From Phaeoceros laevis (lineage: Eukaryota; Anthocerotophyta; Anthocerotopsida; Notothyladales), in contig JBNGIQ010008867.1 in NCBI GenBank assembly GCA_049999765.1, forward strand, positions 39,357 to 86,332: 46,976 bases of DNA. Reading direction: 5' to 3'. Below, one piece after another: positions 20,320 to 30,582 of this stretch. Numbering within the stretch: the first letter of the stretch is position 1; each line of letters begins with the position of its first letter. Below the pieces are notes generated by a model. It was given only the letters and a program-made list of their open reading frames with translations, was not told the DNA's origin and did not search any database. The position numbers and the translations under genes were made by a program.

Positions 20320-23049
20320 ATGAATGCCACCATTGAGATGTTGGGGGTTCTAGCGGCCAGCCCCTCTGTGNNNNNNNNNNATGCCACCATTGAGATGTTG
20401 GGGGTTCTAGCGGCCAGCCCCTCTGTGTCGACCATGGGTACCTCGGTGCAAGTCTCGGAGGAAGGCTCGAAGAAGATTCGAAAACCATACACCATTACCA
20501 AGTCTAGGGAAAGCTGGACGGAGCAAGAGCACGACAAGTTCTTGGAAGCACTGCAACTGTGAGTCGCCGGCCCTGTATGAAGTCCTTGTGTACTTACTGT
20601 CGTTCCTGGAGCCTGTGAATTGGCGTTCAGCTGTCTTGTGTAAGGAGGATGCTTTCAGCCCGCTTTGAGTTCGGACAGATGTTGCTCTTCTCGTATCGCA
20701 CTTGTATTTCTATCGCCGGTAGTCGGAAACCATGTTCTTTCACTGCAAAGACTTGCCGTTGTGAAAGGTAGAGTATGTTTAAGATTGGCATTTGGAACCC
20801 AGCCTGTTTTGGCATATCGGACATAATTTGTGCTTTGTTTGTGTGCGTGGTGGGTGTGGGAGGGGCAGACGGGTGGCGTCTAGCAATCTGCTATTTCTAA
20901 CTAGGTGGTATGATAGGTAACCTCAGGCTGAAGAAGAGCTCTGAACTAACAAACTCTCCTGTTATGTGCCTGTTTGGCTTCCAGCTTTGATCGAGATTGG
21001 AAGAAGATCGAAGCCTTTGTTGGATCCAAAACCGTAATACAGGTCTGAATGCTGTGCAAAACGGAGGAATAATAGCAGGACAGGAGATCCAGGGACGGAT
21101 TCTGTCCAGGCTGTCCACATCGTTGATGGCATTGCATTGCTGAGAATATAGAGCTTAGGAGTGCTTGCAAGGGTCGAGTGCCGCTGAATACTGGTTGTAC
21201 GTGGCTGTAGATTCGAAGTCATGCTCAGAAGTACTTTCTGAAAGTGCAAAAGAATGGCACAGGGGAACATGTTCCCCCTCCGAGGCCCAAGCGAAAGTCT
21301 GCCCAACCCTATCCCCAGAAGGCACCGAAAGGTGGAAAGGGCTCTCGCGGCCGAGGATTTCAGTTTGATGTCCCTTCCTCTGCTACGTCATGTAATGGTG
21401 TCTTTTTGGAATCCAAATCTAACTTTGAATACTGTCCTGGTTCACCAGTTCCTTTGCAACCTCTTGCCTCGGGAGCACTTCCTTCGTCTGCTGCTCAAGC
21501 TGATGTAGGCTTTGCAGCCGCACAACACCAGTCTGCTTTATATTCGGCATCTGGGACAGCAAGTTCAACTGTGTCTGCGTGGGGTCATCATGCAGTCCCT
21601 TCTGCTGGGAATGCTGCTTATGTTGCTAAAGGTTCGGTGATAGTGCTGCAGTTCTACGCTACTTGAGTGTCACTCATGACAATCCAAAGGGGTGTTTTTT
21701 CGGAGGTTGTATTAAGTACCAAGGGCTTAAAATGGCTTGTCGTGAGTTCACTTGATTGGTTGTCATGCAGATGGTGGCCCTGTTAATATGATGCTCAGCA
21801 GAAACCGGTGTAGCAGCAGCAGTGGGAGCACATCTGAAGTATGGGCACAACAGCTGTTGCCGGCTGCTAAAGTGGCTCAAGAAACTTGCCTACGTGGTAT
21901 CATCTACAGTATTCACAGAACTGTGTCCAGTCTGTGTTTTATTGTGTGAGGTGGTTGGAGGTTATATGTCTTTACCTTATCTCTTGTAATATGTACGTGC
22001 ATGATTGGTGCCTTTCTTGCAGCAACTCCAAACTTTGCCGAAGTGTACAAGTTCATTGGCAATGTGTTCGACCCTGTTGTAAATGGCCACTTGCCTAAGT
22101 TGAAGGAGATGGCACCCATTGACAGGGAGACGGTAAGTATGTCATCTGTAAATTGAGTATCACTGTTAAGGGTATTACAAGGCACAGTGTGACAGTGTGT
22201 ATGCACATTTCTCACTTGCGCCCATGATGTGATCTGGCAGGTGCTACTTTTGATGCGGAATCTCTCTATAAACCTCTCGAGTCCAGACTTTGAAGAGCAT
22301 GTAAGTGTGCCCCTCTTGCGGGGGAACCTTTGGGACTTCTCTGTAGTGATGCTTATGGACGGCAAACGGGTGTGGGGATCGGGATGTTCTGTTATTGTGT
22401 TAAGCATGGTTATTAATAGTTGGGCACATTGCTATTGTCCCAGAAGCTTTTTCTATCTGTGTATGATATTCCTGTGGAAACACAAGCTGCTGCAGTTGCG
22501 GACCAGATAAAATGTCCGCCCACAGAACATGGAGCACCTGCAGCTACGGTATGTTACGAGGCAACAGCTTAGTTGAAATCGCTGTTCAAGAGCTGTCGAA
22601 GTTAACTCTGTTAACCTCGTTTTGTGCAGGATGTTGGAGACGATGACACATCTGTGTCTGAGCAACTTGGGTCTTCCACCCAAGTAAGTGAAGGTGCTGA
22701 TTCAGACAACCATCTGGATTCAAAGCAACTTCCGCAGATGCTGGAAAGCGTATTTGCAGAGGATCTGACAGATGTTGCACAAGAACATCGACAGCTGTAC
22801 AATGATGGCGGAGGAGGTAGTGAGGTGGGTGGAATGGCAGCAATAGTAGCGCCATTTGCTGCCATTTCAAATTCTCCACGGCTGCCAGAAGGTACTGCCC
22901 TACAATTACAGCACCCTCAGATGGGAATAACACCTCAACGTCAACCTTTATGTGTCCCCACAAGGAGGCAGGGGGTCTATTGCTTGGGCATGCAATCGTT
23001 TGTGCCAAGTGTCCCAGATGGGACAGCCGTGAACACATGGTGGGGCTGA
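20320..23049 (+). CDS. REVEILLE (RVE8/LCL-type) single-MYB transcription factor
   Basis: Exons 20320-20558, 20985-21042, 21211-21631, 21771-21896, 22023-22132, 22241-22300, 22444-22548 and 22630-23049; all junctions close in frame and give 493 residues once the duplicated 57 bases at the gap are removed. The single MYB repeat reads [39 protein letters not shown] and then the diagnostic [20 protein letters not shown], followed by the proline- and lysine-rich [20 protein letters not shown]. Downstream is the LCL domain shared by the RVE4/6/8 group: [29 protein letters not shown] and [20 protein letters not shown]. In Arabidopsis these proteins bind evening elements and activate evening-phased clock genes; that role here is by homology. 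An alternative start is the internal ATG at 20432 (MGTSVQVSE). Confidence 0.92.
20324..20427 (+). repeat. identical 47-bp sequence on both sides of a 10-N gap
   Basis: Bases 20324-20370 and 20381-20427 are identical over all 47 positions and are separated only by N. This is the pattern left when two contigs overlap but were not merged. The unit is inside exon 1 of the REVEILLE-like gene, so the predicted protein carries a spurious 19-codon insertion. Confidence 0.97.
20371..20380. other. assembly gap of 10 N
   Basis: Ten unknown bases inside the first coding exon of the REVEILLE-like gene, flanked by an exact direct repeat. Most likely a scaffolding placeholder, not missing sequence. Confidence 0.99.
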
Positions 23050-23607
23050 CCCTTAATCACTCATTTGTACCATTAGTTTTGACTTCCGTTCTCGGTTGGT
23101 ATTGTAGTGAATACTTACTTGGGTAGTTTGCAGGGACCTGGGAGGGCAATGCCTAGTCGCTTGGCCTGAGATGACTATCCGCAGAGTGTTTATAATCTAG
23201 GTAGTTAATTTGCTTGTAAGTTTCTATTGGCTTGTGTACCATACTGAAAAAGTGGTCTGTGGAGTGACGTGTTGGATGTTGACGAAACTTGAGGCATCCG
23301 TGGACTGTGTATTTCGAATAGGATGTTGTGACATGGTGATGATGGTAATTGATGATGGACCTCTGGGATTAACTGGGAGGGCAATAACAAGCTATGCATT
23401 TGAGTGCGGGACTGTAGCACCTTCCAGGCAGCATCAATCAGTAGCAAAGCCATTGGCAAAAGTAAACTTTGCAAAGGCGACAAATAATAAAAGTCTCTCA
23501 AGAGTAGTCGAGTAGTCCGGTGGCGTGAGACGGTACTCTCATGGCCAGTCTTCTTCTCGATTCACGACTTCGGGGCTCATACGAAATGGTGGCAGGGCGG
23601 CCACCTC
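23050..23607. other. spacer between REVEILLE-like and PPR genes
   Basis: 3' UTR of the MYB gene and leader of the PPR gene. An AATAATAAAA stretch near 23483 is a possible polyadenylation signal. No further gene seen. Confidence 0.5.
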
Positions 23608-26475
23608 TTGAGCTCAATGGCTTCCACCTCGTGGCAGGTTCATCTCGATGTCACGAGCCCGGCGAGGTTTGCCCAAGTCTCCGCACTTTGGGCAAGGCCA
23701 AATGTGCTTGGACTAGCGGACGACGGCGGATTGGGGACCCTGAGGCCCCTAGCATTTTCTCAACATGAAGGGAAGGATTCGGAAGGGTTACAGGAGTTGG
23801 TATCAGATCCTACACAGTGGTGGGATAATTGGCGGAGTACGAGGTTGCGCTGCCATCCTGATTTTCGAAACAACAAGTCGAGGGTTGGTCGGTACTCCCA
23901 GCCTACGTGGATCGACTCACAGCCAGCCAATTCGGAGGCTGGGAAGAAGAGGCCTTGTGGGTCTGCATCCTCTTCGGTTCGAGGGCCCTTCGGTTGGTTA
24001 ACAACGCATGAGAGCGGCATCGAGGTTGGAACCTGCACGGAACTGTGTGAGCATGGACCGGCCTCTAGGGCTGTGGATGCCTTGGACCTCATGGTGCAGC
24101 AAGGATTTCGTATACCCAACAATCTGTTTTATCGTGCCCTCAAGAGGTGCTCGGCAGAAAAGGACCTGGTACTGGGTAGACGAATACATGCTCTGACAGT
24201 CAAAAGTGGGTATGAAGGAGACTCGTTCCTGGCCACCCACCTCATCGGTCTGTATGCTTCACATGGGATGTTGCATGAGGCAATGCAGGTCTTTTCAAAG
24301 GTTGCCAGACCAGACGTCTACAACTGGTCTGCAATCATATTCGCATATGCTAGACATGGAGAGCCCACACAGGCTATAGGACTCTACGGGAGGATGCGTG
24401 AGTCATCTGTCAAGCCAGACAATCGTATTTTCTTAGCAGTTCTCAAAGCGTGTGCAACTGCAGGAAATCTGGCTACTGGCAAGGACGTCCATGCTCAACT
24501 TCTTGCCACTGCAGGGAAGCCAGACTTGTTCGTTCAAACCTGCCTGGTGGATATGTATGCGAAGTGTGGTAACTTAGAGGATGCTCGTAGAGTCTTTGAC
24601 AGACTTTCCCAAAAAGATGTGGTCACTTGGACCTCCATGATCGCAGGTTATGCTCAGCAAGGACTAGGTAAGGAAGCCCTTAGTCTTTACGATGGTATGC
24701 AAGAAGAAGGCATCACTCCACCCAACTCTATCACATTCGTAAGCCTCCTGCAGGCATGCTCAAGTGTAGGCGCACAAGCTCTTCATCAGGGAATGAAGCT
24801 TCATGCACAGACTGAACAAGCCGGGCTGCAACATGATGTGCTTGTAGGTGGCAGCTTAGTTAACATGTACTCCAAGTGCGGTAGCTTGAACGATGCTCGC
24901 AGAGTGTTCGACACTCTTCCACACAGAAATGTAGTGACGTGGAATGCTATGATTGCAAGTTATGCGCAGCAGGGACGTTGCCAGGAAGCCCTCAGTCTTT
25001 ACGGTAGTATGCAGCAAGCAGCCAGCACTCAGCCAAATGCTGTGACTTTCACATGCCTCTTGCAGGCATGTGCTAGTGTGGGTGCAATAGGTCTGCACCA
25101 GGGGAAGTTGCTCCATGCACAGATTGAAGTACGGGGATTTGGTGATGATGTCGTTGTGGGCGCCAGCTTGGTGAACATGTATGCAAAGTGTGGGAGCATA
25201 CTGGATGCTGCCAAAGTCTTTGACAGGCTCCCCCAAAAAAATGTGGTGACATGGACTGCTATGATCACAGGTTATTCCCAGCAGGGTATGGGTCAGGAAG
25301 CCCTTAATCTTTACACTAGTATGCGACGTGAAGGCATCAATCCACCTGATTCTGTCACATTTGTATGCCTCCTACAGGCATGTGCAACTGTAGCAGCTCT
25401 GCCTCTGGGAAAGCAGCTCCACTCACAGATTGAGGAGACGGGACTACAAGCTGATGTGGTTGTGGGCCCTAGCTTGGTGAACATGTACGCAAAGTGTGGT
25501 AGCATGGTCGATTCACAACAGGTGTTTGATTCCTTGCCTGAAAGAGATATTATGGCATGGGGTGCACTGGCAGCAGGATATACTAGACAAGGTGATAGTG
25601 ACATTGTATTTGGCTTGCTGGACAGGATGCGGCTGGAGGGCATGCAGCCAGATGGCGTCATGTTTCTTAGTGTGTTGACAGTTTGCAGCCATGTGGGTCT
25701 AGTCGATAAAGGCCGAAAGTACTTCAAGGCTATGAGTACAGATTATGGCATCAGTCCAACCATTGAGCACTACACATGCATGATGGATCTCCTGGGCCGT
25801 GCAGGTTATTTGGACGAGGCGCTAGGGATGGCTAAGAGCATGCCTTTCACTGCTAATGCTGCAGTATGGCTCACTCTGTTGGGCTCTTGTCGAAAGTGGA
25901 GAAATGTGGAGATTGGGCGACAGGCCTTTGATTTTGCAGTAAGTCTGGATGAGAAAGGGGCTTCATCGTATGTGTTAATGTCCAACATTTATGCAAGCCT
26001 CCAGATGTGGGATGAGGCAAAGGAGATACAGACAAGGAGAGTGAAGTTGGGGGCATGGAAGCAGCCAGGCCAGAGCTGGTGGACTGACATGGGTGGAGTT
26101 GTGCACACTTTTGGGGTTGGGGATAAAAAGCATCCTGAGAGTGAAGGTATATACGCAAGGCTGGACCAGCTGGTCCCTAAAATGAAGAAAGAAGGATATG
26201 TGCCGCATCTTGGCTCATCGTTGCGCGACATACCTGATGATGAGAAGGAAGCGGAGTTGTGTGGCCACAGCGAGAGGCTGGCTATTGCTTATGCCCTGAA
26301 TAAGACACCAGAGGGGACAACCATACGCATTGTGAAAAACCTGCGAGTTTGCGTGGATTGTCACTCAGCAACGGCTTTTATATCCAAAGTAGAGGAGCGA
26401 ACTATAATCTGTCGGGATGCAAGTCGCTTCCATGTTTACAACCATGGCAAGTGTTCATGTGGGAACTACTGGTAG
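23608..26475 (+). CDS. PLS-class PPR protein with E and DYW-type domains
   Basis: Single-exon gene, 955 residues, full length for the class. Such proteins bind plastid or mitochondrial RNA and deaminate specific cytidines. After about 140 poorly conserved residues (a targeting region is expected) come P, L and S repeats with recurring LVNMYAKCG, ARRVFD, VVTWTAMI and YAQQG motifs, then the E region (EHYTCMMDLLGRAGYLDEA, SSYVLMSNIYA), a PG box (KQPGQSWW) and the deaminase domain. The zinc-binding signature is intact: H887-S-E-R-L, and C915 and C918 in RVCVDCHS. The C terminus reads KCSCGNYW, a variant of the canonical DYW tripeptide. The start is the first ATG of the frame; a later ATG is possible. 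The target site could be predicted from residues 5 and last of each repeat but was not attempted. Confidence 0.95.
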   Translation: MSSMASTSWQVHLDVTSPARFAQVSALWARPNVLGLADDGGLGTLRPLAFSQHEGKDSEGLQELVSDPTQWWDNWRSTRLRCHPDFRNNKSRVGRYSQPTWIDSQPANSEAGKKRPCGSASSSVRGPFGWLTTHESGIEVGTCTELCEHGPASRAVDALDLMVQQGFRIPNNLFYRALKRCSAEKDLVLGRRIHALTVKSGYEGDSFLATHLIGLYASHGMLHEAMQVFSKVARPDVYNWSAIIFAYARHGEPTQAIGLYGRMRESSVKPDNRIFLAVLKACATAGNLATGKDVHAQLLATAGKPDLFVQTCLVDMYAKCGNLEDARRVFDRLSQKDVVTWTSMIAGYAQQGLGKEALSLYDGMQEEGITPPNSITFVSLLQACSSVGAQALHQGMKLHAQTEQAGLQHDVLVGGSLVNMYSKCGSLNDARRVFDTLPHRNVVTWNAMIASYAQQGRCQEALSLYGSMQQAASTQPNAVTFTCLLQACASVGAIGLHQGKLLHAQIEVRGFGDDVVVGASLVNMYAKCGSILDAAKVFDRLPQKNVVTWTAMITGYSQQGMGQEALNLYTSMRREGINPPDSVTFVCLLQACATVAALPLGKQLHSQIEETGLQADVVVGPSLVNMYAKCGSMVDSQQVFDSLPERDIMAWGALAAGYTRQGDSDIVFGLLDRMRLEGMQPDGVMFLSVLTVCSHVGLVDKGRKYFKAMSTDYGISPTIEHYTCMMDLLGRAGYLDEALGMAKSMPFTANAAVWLTLLGSCRKWRNVEIGRQAFDFAVSLDEKGASSYVLMSNIYASLQMWDEAKEIQTRRVKLGAWKQPGQSWWTDMGGVVHTFGVGDKKHPESEGIYARLDQLVPKMKKEGYVPHLGSSLRDIPDDEKEAELCGHSERLAIAYALNKTPEGTTIRIVKNLRVCVDCHSATAFISKVEERTIICRDASRFHVYNHGKCSCGNYW

Positions 26476-28105
26476 ATCACAGCTGACGGCCAAGCTGATT
26501 GTGCACATTGGCAAAGTGCAGGGAGAAGATTGAAACCGCCAATTGTGACCAAGACTCCTGCCGACAGGATTGCCACACCAGCAGCAGCTTAGGCTTGCTT
26601 CCAGCAGTACTAGTTAAGACTTTGAGCTGGGGAGCTTGGTAGGTTTGCGGCAGAAGTGTGCGAGGAAACAAAAGAGCCTGCGAAGAGAGCTTTGGAACTA
26701 TGGACCTTTACGAAATGCAAAGAGAGCATGCGAGGGACTCACACAGCAGATGCTTCATGAGAAGCATGAGGCAAAGCAGGACGCGCTGATGAACAAGGCT
26801 GAGCAGGCGGTAGATGTGCATGAGTGGCCTGTGGTGTACCAGGCAGGTGTGTCGGACTGGCTCAGTGTCTGTAACGCAACAGGGATCCGAAGGCATGTGC
26901 AGCCAGGTGCATGTGCAGCCCGCAACCCAAGGCATTGTTCTCTTTCCAGCATCAGGGAGGCGATTTCCAACGGATCCAGGAGCAGGTTTCCATCCCCAGT
27001 GTTGCGCAGAGCGGGGTCACGTTGATCTGCTTGTACACCGATTGCCCGCTATGCGTGCTTCCCGTCACATAGGGGTGCGGGTGCCCCTCCTTGTGAAGGT
27101 AAAATTGCAACGAACAACCTTGGGGCGCAAGAAGTTACACAACATGGATCAAAACCCGAACAACACCCTCCAAGTCTACTTAAAAATACCTGGTGGTTTG
27201 CAAATTCCTGACCCGTATTACATGGAAACCCAAGTGCGCAAGCAAGTTCTCCTTTTCACATGCAGCCTTCCGAAGAATCCGAATCCTCAATTCCAGCACA
27301 AACAAGGTTCAGCTTTGAGAGGCGCTCAAAAACCACAGGCAGCTACTATCGCGAAAATCATCATCATCGTGTTTTTTGTCAGATTTTAAATCACCCTAAT
27401 TAGGCTGCCTTCCATTTTTTTAAGATTTGGGAGCATTCACGTCAGCGCCACGTACGACCAAAGCCAAAATCTGTGCCGATCCGTGACGGTTTTTTTCTTT
27501 TGTTATCTTCGGTTCGATTTGGGAAAGCGGGGCGAAAGCCGACAGTACGTGAAGGGTCCGGACTGATGGGTCTGGTGTGGCAAGCGCTGCTTCCATTTGT
27601 TGCCGCAAATGTACTGGACTAGCTATGACCCTACGCGTGGCTTCTCGTTTCACTACTTGGGGGCTCCGCACAAGTGTACGAGCGTACCCGCTTGGTTTTC
27701 CGGGTCGTCGCCGTGGCAAACAGATGAGCCCATAGGTGGCTGTCAAGAAAATTCTCGAGTTTTGAACTTTGGAAGGTGTGTGAGGTGTGAGGTAGGGCAA
27801 GCAAGGGTCGAGTAAAAGGCTTTGAGAAGGGTGAAAGAGGGGGTGTCCTTGCCGAATCAGTAGAGGCCTTAGCCAATTTTTGGTTTGAGCGTCGAGAGTG
27901 CTTAGTCTGGTGAAGGGGATGGAGGGGAAAGCCGGAAAGGTGTAGACAAAGTGCTTCAAATTCTCTCGCAGTAGCCTGTTGGGAAGTCTGTGGTCCGAGT
28001 TGTATTTTTGCGGTGCAGGAGATTGCCCTAGACAACCTGGTGCTGACGAGGTGAGGAGAATTGAATTGGCTGAATTTCATATTGCGCTCGAGCTGTATCG
28101 GAACA
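26476..28105. other. 1.6-kb gene-poor stretch
   Basis: Includes the 3' UTR of the PPR gene and the promoter and leader of the LTA4H gene. Open frames exist on both strands (for example 26636-27025 plus and 27959-27420 minus), but their products show no family motif, splice support or codon pattern like the neighbours. I see no gene here. Confidence 0.55.
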
Positions 28106-30144
28106 ATGGCGCCCGTAGATCCGCATTCTTTCACGGACTCCTCGCATCCCCTCACAAAGCATGTGGATCTCTCTTTGCACCTGGACTTTGAGAGCAAAAT
28201 CATCTCAGGCACAGCACTTCTGACGCTGGAGACGGTTTACACCGGGCAGCTCTTCCTGGACACCAGAGACCTAACTATCGAGGGCGTCACCGATCTCAAT
28301 AACAGTTCTGTTGGTTTTAGTCTTGGTGAAGAAGATGCTATCATCGGTCGTCTCCTCAAGGTTGAGCTCCTAGAACAGCGCTCCTTCACAGTCGCTTTCA
28401 AGACCTCGCCTCAAGCTTCGGCTCTGCAGTGGTTGGAGCCTGCTCAAACAGCTGGTGGGAAGCAGCCTTATGTGTTCACGCAGTGCCAGCCTATTCACGC
28501 CCGGTCTATTTTCCCCTGCCAGGACACCCCCCTCGCTCGGATTAAGTACTCAGCGAAGGTAAATGTGCCGTCGGACACCAAGGTTGTGATGTCTGCTGCA
28601 TACTTGGGCCGGTCCCATGAGGAGGGCGGAAGAGCAGTAGAAAACTTTTCCATGGAGCAGCCTATTCCTCCTTATCTCTTTGCCCTGGCTGCTGGTGACA
28701 TTGTGTACGAAGACGTTGGGCCTCGCTCCCGAATTTATGCGGAGCCCTCCGTGGTGAAAGCCGCTGCATATGAGTTTGCCAATACCGATGCCACTGTCAG
28801 ACAAGCTGAAGACTTGTTTGGCCCGTATGATTGGGAACGGTTTGATCTGCTAGTGATGCCTCCCAGCTTCCCTTATGGAGGCATGGAAAACCCCCGGATG
28901 GTTTTTGTGACTCCGACATTGATTGCTGGTGATCGCAGTGGAGTTGAAGTTGTGGCGCATGAGCTTGCTCACAGCTGGACAGGAAATCTTATCAGCAATG
29001 CAACTGCAAATGATTTTTGGCTGAACGAAGTGAGTGGCCTACCAACTCTTCTTGTCTGTAGTGTAAGCTCATAGCTGTCCTTGATCTGTACGTTTGCACT
29101 GCTCCTACGGCAACCTCGTTGTGTGTTATGTCAAGCTGCTTGTTCTTGTCGTTACCCTTTTGGATGTCCTGTTTTGTACGTCTGCGAAGGTCGTCTCGAG
29201 TATCTTGTAAAGGTTTTTGCACCAGCCTTCCGAGCAGAAATCTGCATGTCTCTTCCTGATTTTGAGGCTCATGTGGTACTCCTCTTTGTCAGGGCTTCAC
29301 CACATATGCTGAGCGGCGTATTGTCGAGGTGACAGATGGAGAAGATATTTTAGGCTTGCATATAAGCCTGGGCTGGAATGGTTTGTTGGAGGAGGTCGAC
29401 CGTTTCAAGGACAGGCCTGAACTTACAAAGCTGAAAACCAACATGGCTGGGGTAGACCCAGATGAGATTTACTCTCGAGTGCCGTACGAGAAAGGTTTTC
29501 ATTTTCTCAGGCGTTTGGAAAGCCAGGTGGGGAGGCCAGATTTTGATATCTTCCTGAAGAAGTACATTGCCAAGTTCAGGTTTAAGTCTATCACCACAGA
29601 AACCTTCTTGGAGTTTTTAAAGGACCAGTTACCCAGTATCGAGGAGGAGGTTGATCTCGACAACTGGATATACGGAACGGGAGTTCCCTCTGATGCCATA
29701 AAGCCCAAGTCCAGTATGTTGGACGAAATCCTGAGCGTGGCAGCTCAGTTTGGCTCTGGGAGAAGGCTAACCAAAGAAGAGACGGAGAAGTGGGGGCCCC
29801 ATGTTTGGCAGGTCTACCTAGAGAATATACCAAAGAAGATGAACTCGGAAGAAATCGAGCAGCTCAACGCATTCCGCTTTTCAGATTCTACGAATTGGGA
29901 AATCAAGATTGCGTTCCTGACTATAGCTGCAACTTCAGGCCACTCTGCTTCTTTTCCTGACATCGAAGCTGCACTACAAGCGGTAGGTAGGATGAAGTAC
30001 CTGCGACCGATATATTCAGGTCTCCTGGAAAGTACTCCTGAAGCCAAGGAGCTGGCAAAGCGTGTCTTTGCTGAAGCCAAAAGTAAGTACCACCCAATAG
30101 CTCAGTCAGTTGTACAAGGTTTGATAAAGAAAAGCGAGCTTTAG
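28106..30144 (+). CDS. LTA4H: leukotriene A4 hydrolase/aminopeptidase homologue (M1 family)
   Basis: Exons 28106-29029 and 29293-30144 give 591 residues, close to the roughly 610 of the family. This zinc metallopeptidase removes N-terminal residues from peptides in the cytosol; plants have one homologue, and epoxide hydrolase activity is not assured. The substrate-anchoring YGGMENPRM motif is at residues 257-265, the zinc site HELAH at 285-289, and the third zinc ligand is E308 in FWLNE, 19 residues after H289, as required. GFTTYAERRIVE follows directly across the intron, and VPYEKGFHFL carries the catalytic Tyr region. The C-terminal alpha-helical LTA4H domain is complete to the stop. The start at 28106 (MAPVDPHSF) fits the family better than the upstream in-frame ATG at 28061. 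Its 3' end converges on the permease gene. Confidence 0.95.
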
Positions 30145-30582
30145 AGGCAGGGGTTCCAATCATTGTACTTCCCGGTGCTAGCTTCGATACATTTACTTTT
30201 GTCATTAGCCGTAAATAGCGTCATATATTTGGAGCAAATTACCTTGTCTAGGAAACTACATAGCTAGGCTAGTGCCTTCCAGGCTGTGTACGTTGCGAGT
30301 CTTGAGACGGGCAGACCATGGGCTTGTTAGGAGCTGATCATAGGGACACGAAATTATCAATCACTGCAGGAAACTATGTCCGTGCTAGTCGTTCCAAAGG
30401 ACGATGAGTACCGGTACGTAGACTAAGCAGTTAGTTCCCTACCCACATTTGTCAGAGTCCATTCAGCAGACACAAATATTCGAAGATCGGCACTGTCCTC
30501 CGTAACAGAGAGCAACGACGTGCTCTTGCGTAGGGATATTTTAGGATTGGGAGGGTAGTCCGCAGAAGAAACGACAGCAACC
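30145..30582. other. convergent intergenic region
   Basis: Holds the 3' UTRs of LTA4H (+) and the permease gene (-). No gene seen. Confidence 0.5.

Noticed and set aside
26636-27025. A 129-codon plus-strand open frame after the PPR gene
   Set aside because: It lies in the expected 3' UTR; the translation has no domain features and overlaps equally long frames in other phases.
27420-27959. A 179-codon minus-strand open frame upstream of LTA4H
   Set aside because: The product is basic and low-complexity, with no motif, no splice context and no similarity that I recognise.
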